Of a DNA stretch of 64,000 nt, positions 9,304 to 18,728 are shown piece after piece. Origin of the DNA: an uncultured Alteromonadaceae bacterium. GTDB lineage: Bacteria > Pseudomonadota > Gammaproteobacteria > Enterobacterales > Alteromonadaceae. Each line of letters begins with the position of its first letter. Positions within the stretch are counted from its first letter, which is position 1. The position numbers were made by a program, and so were the translations under genes. The stretch is taken from NCBI GenBank assembly GCA_947501935.1, contig CANMXU010000008.1:1-64000 (forward strand). Reading direction: 5' to 3'. Below the pieces are notes generated by a model that made no database searches, had not been told where the DNA came from, and worked only from the letters and a program-made list of their open reading frames with translations.

Positions 9304-10242
9304 GTGAGCGAACTCAATATCGCACAAATAAAACAGCAATTGCATAACGTTGGCGACTACTTACGTTTTGCCACCAGCCAGTTTAATCAGCATGAATTGT
9401 ATTTTGGTCACGGTACCGACAATGCTTGGGACGAAGCGGCTGCTTTGGTAATGTTTGCCTTAAACTTACCGGTAGAGTTAACTGAAAAAGTGCAAGCATG
9501 TCGACTAATTGATGATGAAAAAGATACTGTGCTTGAATTTATTCAACGTCGAGTGGTTGAAGGTATCCCTGCTGCTTATATTACCCATCAAGCGATGTTT
9601 GCTGGCCTCCCATTTTATGTTGACGATCGAGTACTCGTGCCGCGTTCGCCGATTGGTGAACTTATTGAAAATAAATTTGCGCCAATGATCAGCAACGACA
9701 ACCCACCGCAACGTATTCTTGATTTATGTACTGGTAGCGGTTGTATTGCCATAGCTTGTGCCACTTATTTTCCTGAAGCGGAAGTAGATGCTTTAGATTT
9801 ATCAGTTGATGCGCTCAACGTTACACAAATAAATATTGAAAACCATGGGCTTGAAGAACAAGTTATTCCAATTCAGTCTGATGTTTTTTCTGGGATCGCC
9901 TACCTAACTTATGATTTAATTGTTAGCAATCCACCCTATGTCGACCAAGAAGATGTTGACGCACTACCAAGCGAGTTTTTACATGAGCCCGAAATGGGGC
10001 TAGGCTGTGGTAGCGACGGTTTAGATATCGTTAGAAAAATATTAGCCGAAAGTGCCAACCACCTAAATGATGATGGCATTTTGATTTGTGAAGTAGGTAA
10101 CTCACAAATACACGTAGAGTCAGTTTATCCAGATGTGCCATTTACCTGGCTTACGTTTGAGCGCGGCGGACACGGCGTATTTATGTTAACCAAAGCACAA
10201 CTAGAACAACATTCAGCAACCTTTAAAGAACAGGTAATTTAA
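9304..10242 (+). CDS. prmB: Ribosomal protein L3 N5-glutamine methyltransferase PrmB
   Basis: 312 residues. It methylates a glutamine of ribosomal protein L3 using S-adenosylmethionine. The fold is class I ([13 protein letters not shown] as motif I, about residue 139) and the catalytic NPPY ([11 protein letters not shown], about 220) is the mark of glutamine N5-methyltransferases. The YfcB-type N-terminal domain and location next to aroC favour PrmB over PrmC. The start is GTG, with AGGAA seven bases upstream. It ends five bases before aroC, so the two are probably co-transcribed. Confidence 0.93.
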   Translation: MSELNIAQIKQQLHNVGDYLRFATSQFNQHELYFGHGTDNAWDEAAALVMFALNLPVELTEKVQACRLIDDEKDTVLEFIQRRVVEGIPAAYITHQAMFAGLPFYVDDRVLVPRSPIGELIENKFAPMISNDNPPQRILDLCTGSGCIAIACATYFPEAEVDALDLSVDALNVTQINIENHGLEEQVIPIQSDVFSGIAYLTYDLIVSNPPYVDQEDVDALPSEFLHEPEMGLGCGSDGLDIVRKILAESANHLNDDGILICEVGNSQIHVESVYPDVPFTWLTFERGGHGVFMLTKAQLEQHSATFKEQVI

Positions 10243-10247
10243 TCACA

Positions 10248-11339
10248 ATGTCAGGTAATACATTCGGAAAATTATTTACAGTAACCACATTTGGCGAAAG
10301 CCATGGTTTAGGCTTAGGTGCCATTATTGATGGTTGCCCTCCAGGAATTGAACTTTGCGAAGCCGATCTTCAACATGATCTTGATCGCCGCCGTCCGGGA
10401 ACTTCTCGTTATACTACTGCCCGCCGTGAAGCGGATGAAGTTAAAATTATGTCAGGGGTTTTTGAAGGTAAAACCACTGGAACGCCTATTGGCTTAGTTA
10501 TTAAAAATACTGACCAACGTTCAAAAGATTATGGCGATATTGCGCAAACTTTTCGTCCGGGCCATGCCGATTATACTTATTGGCAAAAATACGGCATTCG
10601 TGATTATCGCGGTGGCGGACGTTCATCTGCTCGTGAAACAGCGATGCGTGTTGCTGCTGGTGCGGTTGCCAAAAAATTCTTAAAAGTTAAATTCGGCATG
10701 GAAATTCAAGGCTATGTTAGCCAAATAGGTGATATTTGTGCTGAAAACATTGACTGGAATATTGTTGAAGAAAATCCATTTTTCTTCCCTGACGAAAGCA
10801 AACTTGAAGCGTTAGACGAATTATTGCGCGGCATTATGCGCGATAAAGACTCTATTGGCGCTAAGCTTACTGTTGTTGCTAAAAATGTTCCGGTTGGCTT
10901 AGGTGAACCTATTTTTGACCGACTTGATGCTGAAATTGCTCATGGTTTAATGGGGATAAATGCAGTTAAAGGCGTAGAAGTTGGTGACGGTTTTGGCGTT
11001 GTTAATCAAAAAGGCTCAGAGCATCGCGATGAATTAACACCTGAAGGCTTTGCTAGTAATCATGCTGGCGGCGTTCTTGGCGGTATTTCATCAGGCCAAG
11101 ATATTGTCGCGCATTTAGCGTTAAAGCCAACCTCAAGTATAGGTGTATCAGGTAAAACTGTGAACTTACAAGGCGAAGAAGCTGATATCGTTACTAAAGG
11201 TCGTCACGACCCATGTGTAGGTATTCGCGCCGTACCTATTGCTGAAGCTATGCTGGCATTAACCTTGATGGATCATTATTTAAGACATCGTGGTCAAAAT
11301 GCCGATGTACACTGTGAAACTCCGATCATTACAAAATAG
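10248..11339 (+). CDS. aroC: Chorismate synthase
   Basis: 363 residues, normal for the bacterial enzyme. It converts 5-enolpyruvylshikimate-3-phosphate to chorismate with reduced FMN, the last step of the shikimate pathway. Family signatures are plain: GESHG at the N-terminus, the [14 protein letters not shown] block, [10 protein letters not shown], and the C-terminal [12 protein letters not shown]. The start ATG follows the prmB stop by five bases. The next gene is separated by 115 bases containing a short GGCGCA/TGCGCC hairpin. Confidence 0.97.
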   Translation: MSGNTFGKLFTVTTFGESHGLGLGAIIDGCPPGIELCEADLQHDLDRRRPGTSRYTTARREADEVKIMSGVFEGKTTGTPIGLVIKNTDQRSKDYGDIAQTFRPGHADYTYWQKYGIRDYRGGGRSSARETAMRVAAGAVAKKFLKVKFGMEIQGYVSQIGDICAENIDWNIVEENPFFFPDESKLEALDELLRGIMRDKDSIGAKLTVVAKNVPVGLGEPIFDRLDAEIAHGLMGINAVKGVEVGDGFGVVNQKGSEHRDELTPEGFASNHAGGVLGGISSGQDIVAHLALKPTSSIGVSGKTVNLQGEEADIVTKGRHDPCVGIRAVPIAEAMLALTLMDHYLRHRGQNADVHCETPIITK

Positions 11340-11454
11340 TGTGTGCTGATTTTATCGTTTTATATTTTTAGGGCTTGGCGCAAGTAAAAATGCGCCTTGC
11401 TTATCTGCTTATTCAACACCGCAAACGAGCAATACCAAGCTCAACAGGTTCTAA

Positions 11455-12612
11455 ATGTTCTCACCATTATTTGTCCGTTTATCGTCAAGTTACTTCTGGT
11501 ACTTTGCGGTAATCGGTTTAATGGCGCCATTTTTGGCGGTATTTCTTGATGGTCGTGGTTTTTCTTCGCTTGAAATCGGTGAAATACTTGCCGTAATTAC
11601 AGCAACAAAAGTTGTTGGTCCAACCTTATGGGCGATGCTTTCTGATAAAACTGGTAAGCAAGTGGTGATTATTCGCCTAGGCGCTTTTCTTGCCTGTTTT
11701 GCCTTTTGCTTTTTATTCTTCTTCGAAAATTATTGGCCGCTGCTACTCTCGTTGGCATTATTTAGCCTGTTTTGGACGGCAATTTTACCGCAAATAGAAG
11801 TGATGACCTTAACGTCTATCCGCCGTAGTCCCAAAATTTATGCGCGAATTCGCTTATGGGGCAGCATAGGTTTTATCTTTTTTGCGATGCTCGCAGGGGA
11901 ATTAATTGAACGTTACAGCTCGGAAATATATATATCTATAGGTTTAGTGATCTTACTGGGTTTATTTATTTCATCATTGCAATTAAAGCAGCCACGCTTA
12001 ATTAACCAGAAAACTATTTGCACACATAGCATTTTTAACAAATTATTTGCTTATCGCTTTGTGATGTTCTTTTTTGCCGGCTTACTTTTACAAATTAGTT
12101 TCGGTCCGCTAAATAGTTTCTTTGCCCTGTATTTAAGAGATTTACACTACCCTGGTTTTGCCGTGGGCTTAATGCTTGCTATTGGCATAATAGCCGAAAT
12201 TATTGTGTTTATTTTTGCCGGTCGTTTATTTAAGCACTTTAAATTAAAAACTTTATTAGTCTTTAGTTTAGCAATATCAGTGCTGCGCTGGTTTATGGTT
12301 GCCAGTGTTGGCGATGTTGCTTGGCTACTGGCGCTAAGTCAGCTAATGCACGCTTTTAGCTTTGGTTTATATCACAGCGCTTCAATGCAATTTATTCAAT
12401 TACACTTTAATCACAACCAACAAAGTCGTGGCCAAGCAGTTTATATTGGCGGTGTTTATGGAGTTGGCGGAGCTATTGGTGCTTATATTACCGGCTTAGT
12501 GTGGTTAGATGGCTCAGGAGGACAACAGGCTTTTTATATTGCAGCATTTTCCGCCTTAGCAGGTACTTTATTGGCAATACTGATGCCAGAAAAAGCAGCT
12601 AAAAGCACATAA
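11455..12612 (+). CDS. MFS transporter, HcaT/nucleoside-symporter-like group
   Basis: 385 residues with about twelve hydrophobic helices. The loop after helix 2 has SDKTGKQ, a variant of the MFS GxxxDRxGRR motif. Sequence style (YFWYFAVIGLMAPFLAVFLDGRG at the start, MPEKAAKS at the end) matches the MFS_1_like group that includes E. coli HcaT. The substrate cannot be told from the sequence. The ribosome site is weak. It could be read from the aroC transcript or from its own promoter. Confidence 0.8.
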   Translation: MFSPLFVRLSSSYFWYFAVIGLMAPFLAVFLDGRGFSSLEIGEILAVITATKVVGPTLWAMLSDKTGKQVVIIRLGAFLACFAFCFLFFFENYWPLLLSLALFSLFWTAILPQIEVMTLTSIRRSPKIYARIRLWGSIGFIFFAMLAGELIERYSSEIYISIGLVILLGLFISSLQLKQPRLINQKTICTHSIFNKLFAYRFVMFFFAGLLLQISFGPLNSFFALYLRDLHYPGFAVGLMLAIGIIAEIIVFIFAGRLFKHFKLKTLLVFSLAISVLRWFMVASVGDVAWLLALSQLMHAFSFGLYHSASMQFIQLHFNHNQQSRGQAVYIGGVYGVGGAIGAYITGLVWLDGSGGQQAFYIAAFSALAGTLLAILMPEKAAKST

Positions 12613-12782
12613 GCGCCAATATTTAATAACTCGCTTAATGTGTGTGTAAATACAGTGAATATGTAACCATGTATTGCGTTTTCTCCTTTCGTCGTATTTT
12701 TATCTCCGCTTAACCCAATCTTATTCTCTTATTTTTTACACTCTTTCTATACTGAAGACAGTTTAATGGATAGAGAACTAAA

Positions 12783-15700
12783 ATGAATTTAACCCGTACG
12801 GCATTAAAAAATCCCGCCGCTATTATTGTTATTGTGGCTTTAGTGATGGTTTTTGGTGTGCTCAGTGTTTTTAAATTACCTATTCAACTAACCCCTGATA
12901 TTGAACAACCTCAAATTAACATTTTTACTGGCTGGCGAAGTGCAGCTCCGTCAGAGTTGGAATCGGTGATTATTGAACCGATGGAAAATGTGGTTAAAAA
13001 TACCCAAGGCGTCACCAAAGTGACCACTGAAATAGGGCGAGGTTTTGGCAGTATAACTTTAACTTTTGACGTTGGCGCTGATATGCAAAAAGCTATGCTT
13101 GATGTTATCAATAACCTTAATCAAGCACCGCCTTTACCCCTTGATGCGATTGACCCTATCGTTACCGCAGGTGGTAGACGCGGTGGGCCAAATACAGCCT
13201 CGTTGATGATCAAAACTTTACCTTCTAATCCTGCTGAAGATCTAGGTGAATATCAAAAAATTATTGAAGACGTCGTTAAACCGCGCTTTGCCCGTATTCC
13301 TGGTATGGGGCAGGTGAACTTAGCCAGCCATAGACCACGGGAATTACGCATTACCTTTGACCCTATTCGTGCTGCGTCTTTAGGTTTGTCTATTGCTGAT
13401 ATTAGCTCAACTATTTCTCGTTCAAGTGATGTTTCTGGCGGAGTTTCCAATGTTGGCCGCAGACAATATACCGTGCGATTTTCAGGGCAATATAGTGTTG
13501 AAAACCTCACTGAAATGATTGTTGGTTATAGCGGTGAACGCGCCATATATTTGAAAGACATTGCTCGTGTTGAAAATACCTTAACTGATCGCTTAGGCTT
13601 TAATTTACGCAGTGGTCAACCTTCTTATTATTTCACTCTTATCCGCCAAAACGACGCTAATACTGTGGCCTTGCTTGATGAAATAAATATCGCCATTAAA
13701 GAGCTTAACGCCGGGCCACTAAAAGCTGCAGGATTAACCATAGACTTAAGTTTTGACTCTTCAGTGCATATTCGTAATGCCTTAAAACTAGTTCAAAATA
13801 ATTTAGGTTTAGGGGTATTACTAGCGTTTATTATTTTATGGTTATTCTTACGAGGTATGCGCAACACCTTAATTATTGCCACTACTATTCCACTTTCTTT
13901 ACTGGTTGCTTTTGTCGCCTTAGGTTTATTTGACCGTAGTTTAAATGTTATCTCGTTAGCTGGACTGGCTTTTTCTGTTGGTTTGGTATTAGATGCTGCG
14001 ATTATTGTGCAAGAAAACATTGTTCGGCTACGCAGTCAGGGCATGGAAAATCATAAAGCAGTGCTCAAGGGTACCTTAGAAGTGAGTGGGGCGTTGTTTG
14101 CATCTACCGCAACCAGCGTGGCAATATTTTTACCGATACTTTTTATGGAAGGTATTGAAGGGCAACTGTTTTCTGATTTAGCGCTGACTTTATCGATTGC
14201 AGTAATTGCCTCGTTAGTAACGGCGATTACAGTATTGCCAATTGCCAGTAAATATTGGTTGAAAAACACTGAAGATAAAGACCCATATGCCCATTATTGG
14301 CAGCGCCTCACTAACCTTGTTATGACATTAACGAATACTAAAGTTAAGCGCATCAGCTGGATTGCTATTTTATTAGGTGGTTCACTTGCAACTACTGTTG
14401 TTTTAATGCCAAAAACTGATTTTATGCCAAGAGCGCCCATTGACGGTTTCTTCTATAGTTTAAATTTACCACCGGGCGGAAATGTCGATTTTATTGAACA
14501 TGAAGTAGCCAGTTTAGTAAAAGAGCGTTTAGCGCCATATTTAGCCGGCGAAAAACTGCCAAAAATTAAAAGCTATAATTTTTACTCTTATGGCGCTGGT
14601 AATACCGGTGGTTTTATTTATGCGGCTGACCCAACGCGTGTTGAAGAGTTAATGGCAGTGGTGCGCAAGCAAGTCTTGGGGGACTTACCTGATACTCAAA
14701 TCTTTTTGTTTCGTGGTTCAATGATCAATGTTTCCGGAGGAGGCAATGGTCGCACCGTCGATATCGACATTAAAGGCTCTGATCTTGAAAGCTTAATGGC
14801 GGTTGCCAAAACAGGTATTGCCGCGATAAATAGCGCGATGCCAAATACTACGGCATTTCCTAGACCAAGTTTAAGCTTGGCAGAGCCAGAGCTGAACTTA
14901 GTGCCCAATGATCAACGTATTACTCAAGCAGGCTTAAGTCGTCATGATGTTGCTGATGCCATAAGAGCCTATACCAGTGGCTTATTTATTGGTGAATATT
15001 TTGATGGCAACGATAGAGTAAATGTTATTTTACGAGGCGAAAAATGGCGCACACCTGATGAATTAGCATCGTTACCCATTTATTCGCCGCTGGCGGGAAG
15101 CCAAACTATCGGTGAGTTAACAGAAATTACTCGAACCGCAGGACCAACACAATTATTGCGTGTTGACGGCAAACGCACCGTTAGCATTCAAGTATCACCT
15201 CCAGCAACCATGTCGTTAGAAGAAGCTATTGTAATAATAAATGAGCAAGTGCTGCCTAAAATGCAGGAAAACCTGCCCAGCAGCGCTTCTATTATATTAA
15301 GTGGTAATGCCAATAAAATGGCGTCGGCAATAACAGATATGATCAAAAACTTTGTTTTAGCCTTGATCATTTTATTTTTGTTAATGACCGCGTTATTTAA
15401 ATCAGCAAAAGATAGTTTATTGGTATTGCTAGTTATGCCATTAGCTGTGGCTGGCGGCGTTATCGCTTTAAATGTTTTGAATGTGTTTAGTTATCAGTCA
15501 CTCGATTTGTTAACCATGATAGGTTTTATTATTTTACTTGGCTTGGTGGTTAACAATGCGATTTTATTAGTTGATCAAACCAGACAAGCAGAAAAGCAAG
15601 GACTAAGCCGCACTAATGCCGTTGCACAAGCTGTACGTTTTCGAGCTCGTCCTGTATATATGAGCACGCTTACCAGCTTGTTTGGCATGTTACCGCTGAT

Positions 15701-15926
15701 GTTAATGCCGGGGGTCGGTAGCGAAATATATCGAGGCTTAGCAACCGTTATTGTTGGCGGTATGATGATAAGTGCAATTTTTACCTTAGTTTTATTTCCA
15801 AGCTTATTACGTATGGGCGAACAAGCTAGTGATAATTTGGATGATAAAAATGAAAGTGATGATAATGAAAACGATAATAATATCGCTAAGTTATCAGTAA
15901 TTAAATCAAGACGAGTACGAGCGTAA
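12783..15926 (+). CDS. RND efflux permease (HAE-1-like) with altered proton relay
   Basis: 1047 residues with the AcrB plan: helix 1 at 10-30, two large periplasmic loops (about 35-335 and 560-855) and twelve membrane helices. It forms the inner-membrane pump of a tripartite exporter, working with the adaptor encoded next. The helix 4 motif reads GLVLDAAIIVQEN, so the first Asp (D404) is kept but the second is Ala (A405). The helix 10 motif reads GLVVNNAILLVD, with N924 where AcrB has the essential Lys. The C-terminus is an acidic Asp/Asn-rich tail. There is no outer-membrane channel gene nearby. The substrate is unknown. Confidence 0.9.
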   Translation: MNLTRTALKNPAAIIVIVALVMVFGVLSVFKLPIQLTPDIEQPQINIFTGWRSAAPSELESVIIEPMENVVKNTQGVTKVTTEIGRGFGSITLTFDVGADMQKAMLDVINNLNQAPPLPLDAIDPIVTAGGRRGGPNTASLMIKTLPSNPAEDLGEYQKIIEDVVKPRFARIPGMGQVNLASHRPRELRITFDPIRAASLGLSIADISSTISRSSDVSGGVSNVGRRQYTVRFSGQYSVENLTEMIVGYSGERAIYLKDIARVENTLTDRLGFNLRSGQPSYYFTLIRQNDANTVALLDEINIAIKELNAGPLKAAGLTIDLSFDSSVHIRNALKLVQNNLGLGVLLAFIILWLFLRGMRNTLIIATTIPLSLLVAFVALGLFDRSLNVISLAGLAFSVGLVLDAAIIVQENIVRLRSQGMENHKAVLKGTLEVSGALFASTATSVAIFLPILFMEGIEGQLFSDLALTLSIAVIASLVTAITVLPIASKYWLKNTEDKDPYAHYWQRLTNLVMTLTNTKVKRISWIAILLGGSLATTVVLMPKTDFMPRAPIDGFFYSLNLPPGGNVDFIEHEVASLVKERLAPYLAGEKLPKIKSYNFYSYGAGNTGGFIYAADPTRVEELMAVVRKQVLGDLPDTQIFLFRGSMINVSGGGNGRTVDIDIKGSDLESLMAVAKTGIAAINSAMPNTTAFPRPSLSLAEPELNLVPNDQRITQAGLSRHDVADAIRAYTSGLFIGEYFDGNDRVNVILRGEKWRTPDELASLPIYSPLAGSQTIGELTEITRTAGPTQLLRVDGKRTVSIQVSPPATMSLEEAIVIINEQVLPKMQENLPSSASIILSGNANKMASAITDMIKNFVLALIILFLLMTALFKSAKDSLLVLLVMPLAVAGGVIALNVLNVFSYQSLDLLTMIGFIILLGLVVNNAILLVDQTRQAEKQGLSRTNAVAQAVRFRARPVYMSTLTSLFGMLPLMLMPGVGSEIYRGLATVIVGGMMISAIFTLVLFPSLLRMGEQASDNLDDKNESDDNENDNNIAKLSVIKSRRVRA

Positions 15927-15961
15927 TAAGCTGAAAATCAGCATATGTTCTAGGAGGTAAA

Positions 15962-17047
15962 ATGACTATAAAAATTCAACAATCAGTGGCGAAAATACGC
16001 TTAACCACGCTTTTACTTGTGGTTATCGGCACAGTGTTTAACTTCACTGTTTACGCTGCTGAAACAACAGCTAAGCCTGACAAACCGGTAAAAATTGACC
16101 AAGTTCAACAAATCTCACTCGCAGCGACTACACAACTAAATGCAACTTTACATAGCCGTTCACATATCCCAATTACCGCAGGTGTTGACGGTCGACTAGA
16201 CTGGTTAGCTCAGCCGGGAGATTTTGTTGAACAGGGTCAAGTACTGGTTAAAATGGATTTACTACCTCTACAATTACGCCGCGCAGAGCAAGTGGCGGAA
16301 TTAAAACGTGCCCAAATTAATGTTACTTATTTAAAAAATGAGCTGAGCCGTTTGCAAAAGCTAAGTAAAACCAAAGCCACTTCACAATTTCAGCTTGATC
16401 AAAACCGTTCTAAATATGAACTAGCCCAAGCAGATATTGAAATTGCCGAATTAAAGTTAAAACAAATCGAAGACCAACTCAGCAGAGCCACCATCAAAGC
16501 TCCTTTTGCCGGCGTGGTAACCGAAAGAGTCGTGCGCGCAGGCACTGATATTAATCGCAGCGATACTTTATTGATGTTTTTAGATACTGAACATTTAGAA
16601 GCTCGTTTGTTTATTCCGGTGAAATATCTTGGTTTTGTTAACAAGGGGCATGTATTAACGATACAAGCCAACGAGCAAATTATTGAAGCGCCTGTTTCGG
16701 CAAAAATTCCTCGTGCCGATGCGCGTTCACAAACCTTTGAGGTACGTATTGATATTCCTGAACATGTAAATCGTGTTTGGGCTGCGGGGCAATTAGTAAG
16801 AATTACTGTGCCTATTCAAGCGGCTAAAGAAAGCTTAACCGTACATAGAGACGCGTTAATTCTAAGAAAAGATGGTGCTTATGTAGTTAAAGTTGACCGT
16901 AATAATATCGTACAGCGTTTACCGGTAACTGTAGGTAAAGGCAATGTTGAGCGGGTTTCTGTAAAAGGCGAATTAAAACACGGCGACCAAGTCGCCATTC
17001 GCGGTGCTGAACGCTTAAGTGATGGTGAAAAAGTGGTGATTCAGTAG
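15962..17047 (+). CDS. RND periplasmic adaptor (membrane fusion protein)
   Basis: 361 residues. A signal peptide or anchor (about 12-32) is followed by the barrel-sandwich half-motif (ITAGVDGRLDWLAQPGDFVEQGQVL), a coiled-coil hairpin with Arg/Glu/Lys-rich helices (about 100-165), the second lipoyl half (ATIKAPFAGVVTERVV) and a beta-barrel. This is the HlyD/AcrA plan, linking the pump to an outer-membrane channel. A strong ribosome site (AGGAGG) stands before the ATG, 35 bases after the permease stop, so the two form an operon. The usual order is reversed: the permease comes first. Confidence 0.92.
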   Translation: MTIKIQQSVAKIRLTTLLLVVIGTVFNFTVYAAETTAKPDKPVKIDQVQQISLAATTQLNATLHSRSHIPITAGVDGRLDWLAQPGDFVEQGQVLVKMDLLPLQLRRAEQVAELKRAQINVTYLKNELSRLQKLSKTKATSQFQLDQNRSKYELAQADIEIAELKLKQIEDQLSRATIKAPFAGVVTERVVRAGTDINRSDTLLMFLDTEHLEARLFIPVKYLGFVNKGHVLTIQANEQIIEAPVSAKIPRADARSQTFEVRIDIPEHVNRVWAAGQLVRITVPIQAAKESLTVHRDALILRKDGAYVVKVDRNNIVQRLPVTVGKGNVERVSVKGELKHGDQVAIRGAERLSDGEKVVIQ

Positions 17048-17124
17048 GAATAAAACATAAAGCCGTAAATAATAAGTAGTAAGCAACAGCTTATTTTTAG
17101 CAGGTCTGATAACTTTGTATTTGC

Positions 17125-17466
17125 TTAGACATTACTTCTATCGCCATGACTCGGCGGTGTTGATGTAACAATAAAATGTAAATCTTCAGCATGGTTATTA
17201 CTTAATTGATGCTTAGCGCCTGAAGCAATATGTATACCTGAGTTAGCAGCTAGTGTGAAAATTTCCCCATCCATTTCCATAGTGGCAATGCCAGATAAAA
17301 TAAAAAAGAATTGCTCAGCTTTGTGATGAAAGTGCCGTTCTTCACTACAGCCACTAGGTATACGCTCTTGGATCACACTCAAATTTTTAGATTGTACTAA
17401 ATGCCAACCGTCACAATTACTCCCCCAACTATAATGCTGAGCTGTTTCTTTATTGGTAATTGCCAT
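17125..17466 (-). CDS. Small single-domain cupin protein
   Basis: 113 residues forming one cupin barrel. Metal-ligand motifs are visible: EERHFHHKAEQFFFILSG (two or three His and a Glu) and a later His in GAKHQLSN. Small cupins of this kind can be metal-dependent enzymes or sugar-binding proteins, and the sequence does not choose between them. It is convergent with the adaptor gene and divergent from the membrane protein at 17578. Confidence 0.75.
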   Translation of the reverse strand: MAITNKETAQHYSWGSNCDGWHLVQSKNLSVIQERIPSGCSEERHFHHKAEQFFFILSGIATMEMDGEIFTLAANSGIHIASGAKHQLSNNHAEDLHFIVTSTPPSHGDRSNV

Positions 17467-17519
17467 CGCTGCTCCGATAATGGGTAGATAAGTTTTTAAT
17501 TATATTTGTCTACGATGTT

Positions 17520-17548
17520 TTGACAAGCTTAAACAGCTTCCTTAAGAT
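17520..17548 (+). promoter_or_regulatory. Sigma-70 promoter for the small membrane protein
   Basis: TTGACA (17520-17525) and TAAGAT (17543-17548) are separated by 17 bases. Transcription would begin near 17555, about 23 bases before the ATG at 17578. Confidence 0.55.
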
Positions 17549-17577
17549 CAATCTTTATTCCAGATACGTACTTGATT

Positions 17578-17973
17578 ATGAAAACCGCTTTTATCCCTAA
17601 CTTTACCGGTAAACGTTGGCTAAAAATAAGCTTAAGAAGTTTACATATTCTGGGTATTGCCGGCGTTTTTTCGTCAGTGATAACGGCTACTCCTATGGCT
17701 TTTTATTGGCTACTTGCGATAAGTTCGGGAGTTGGTTTATTAGTGTTAGAGGCATTCTCGAATATTCTTTGGTTTGTGCAAGTTCGTGGTTTAGTCATCT
17801 ATATTAAGCTAGCTTTGTTAAGCGGCACTTTTTATTACCCGCAATGGGCTTGGCATTTGCTTGTCGTGATGATTTTACTTTCTGGGGTTATTTCACATGC
17901 CCCCAGTTCGGTGCGTTATTTCTCTTTTTTACATTTCAAAAAAATTAAATCTATTGACGACATAAAAGGTTAA
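17578..17973 (+). CDS. Small integral membrane protein, unknown function
   Basis: 131 residues with about four hydrophobic helices (roughly 22-42, 44-65, 75-90 and 94-112), a basic N-terminus and a basic C-terminal tail (HFKKIKSIDDIKG). I do not recognise a named family. The ATG at 17578 is preferred over the in-frame TTG two codons earlier. No clear ribosome site is seen. Its stop codon lies inside an 8-base tandem repeat that runs up to the next gene, so the two are likely co-transcribed. Confidence 0.65.
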   Translation: MKTAFIPNFTGKRWLKISLRSLHILGIAGVFSSVITATPMAFYWLLAISSGVGLLVLEAFSNILWFVQVRGLVIYIKLALLSGTFYYPQWAWHLLVVMILLSGVISHAPSSVRYFSFLHFKKIKSIDDIKG

Positions 17974-18002
17974 AAGGTTAAAAGGTTAAAAGGTTAAAAG
18001 GG
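17964..18002. repeat. 8-base tandem repeat AAAAGGTT, nearly five copies
   Basis: Four exact copies of AAAAGGTT start at 17964, 17972, 17980 and 17988, followed by AAAAGGG. The array covers the stop codon of the membrane-protein gene and ends ten bases before the ATG of the methyltransferase gene. Each unit contains AAGG, which resembles a ribosome-binding core. Confidence 0.95.
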
Positions 18003-18011
18003 CATTAAGGT

Positions 18012-18638
18012 ATGAGTAAAGCGGCAACACTTTTAAGCGAAAATATTGGCCTAGTGACTGATGTTTTATCTAGCAAAGAACTTGGTGAACTCCCTGTTCT
18101 TGATTTAGCTTGTGGAGGTGGCCGAAATGGAAAATATCTACTGTCACATATACAAGAAATACTCTCAAAGGCAGTTGAGCCAAAAGAGCTAAAGATTAAC
18201 GTTGAGTTTGCTGATAGAAATGATGAAGCCTTAGAGCAAATTAAAGCTGACTTACAAGTGCAATATTTGACAGAAGGCTCAGCTACAAACTCTCAAAATG
18301 CTTCTTTTTGGTCGGTTGATTTTGAACAGCCAAATTTTAGTGAATTAGCTGATAAAAAATATGCAGGCATTATGGTATTTCGTTATTTACATCGCGACTT
18401 GTTTGAGCAGATAAAGCAGGCGATAGCGCCTGGTGGTTTTATCATGTATGAAACCTTTACTTGTAAGCAAGCTGAATTTGGTCGCCCGAAAAATCCAGAT
18501 TTTTTATTAAAGCCTAACGAGCTTAGAACACTATTTTCAGATTGGCAGATAAGCCATTATTTTGAAGGTATTACATCTTCAGAGTCGATAGGAAATAGCC
18601 AAGCAATTGCTCAGCTAGTTGCGATAAAACCTAGCTAA
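18012..18638 (+). CDS. Class I SAM-dependent methyltransferase, substrate unknown
   Basis: 208 residues. Motif I is clear (VLDLACGGGRNGKYLL, about residue 30) and an acidic residue at the end of strand 2 (FADRND) should bind the ribose of S-adenosylmethionine. The layout resembles TehB-like and related small-molecule methyltransferases (GGFIMYETFT near residue 140). AAGG four bases before the ATG is closely spaced, and the 8-base repeat array lies just upstream. A terminator follows. Confidence 0.8.
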   Translation: MSKAATLLSENIGLVTDVLSSKELGELPVLDLACGGGRNGKYLLSHIQEILSKAVEPKELKINVEFADRNDEALEQIKADLQVQYLTEGSATNSQNASFWSVDFEQPNFSELADKKYAGIMVFRYLHRDLFEQIKQAIAPGGFIMYETFTCKQAEFGRPKNPDFLLKPNELRTLFSDWQISHYFEGITSSESIGNSQAIAQLVAIKPS

Positions 18639-18672
18639 GAATAAGTGAAACTTAACTTTAACTTAACGCAAT

Positions 18673-18705
18673 AAAAAAGCTACAAGCATGACACTTGTAG
18701 CTTTT
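18673..18705. terminator. Bidirectional terminator between the methyltransferase gene and lipA
   Basis: AAAAGCTACAAG pairs fully with CTTGTAGCTTTT across a seven-base loop. It has A-runs on one side and T-runs on the other, so it can end both the plus-strand methyltransferase transcript and the minus-strand lipA transcript. Confidence 0.85.
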
Positions 18706-18728
18706 CGCTTAAAACTTGTTAGTTGTAT

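Noticed and set aside
11371..11400. Hairpin after aroC as a terminator
   Set aside because: The stem is six base pairs with an eight-base loop and no T-run; support is too thin for a feature.
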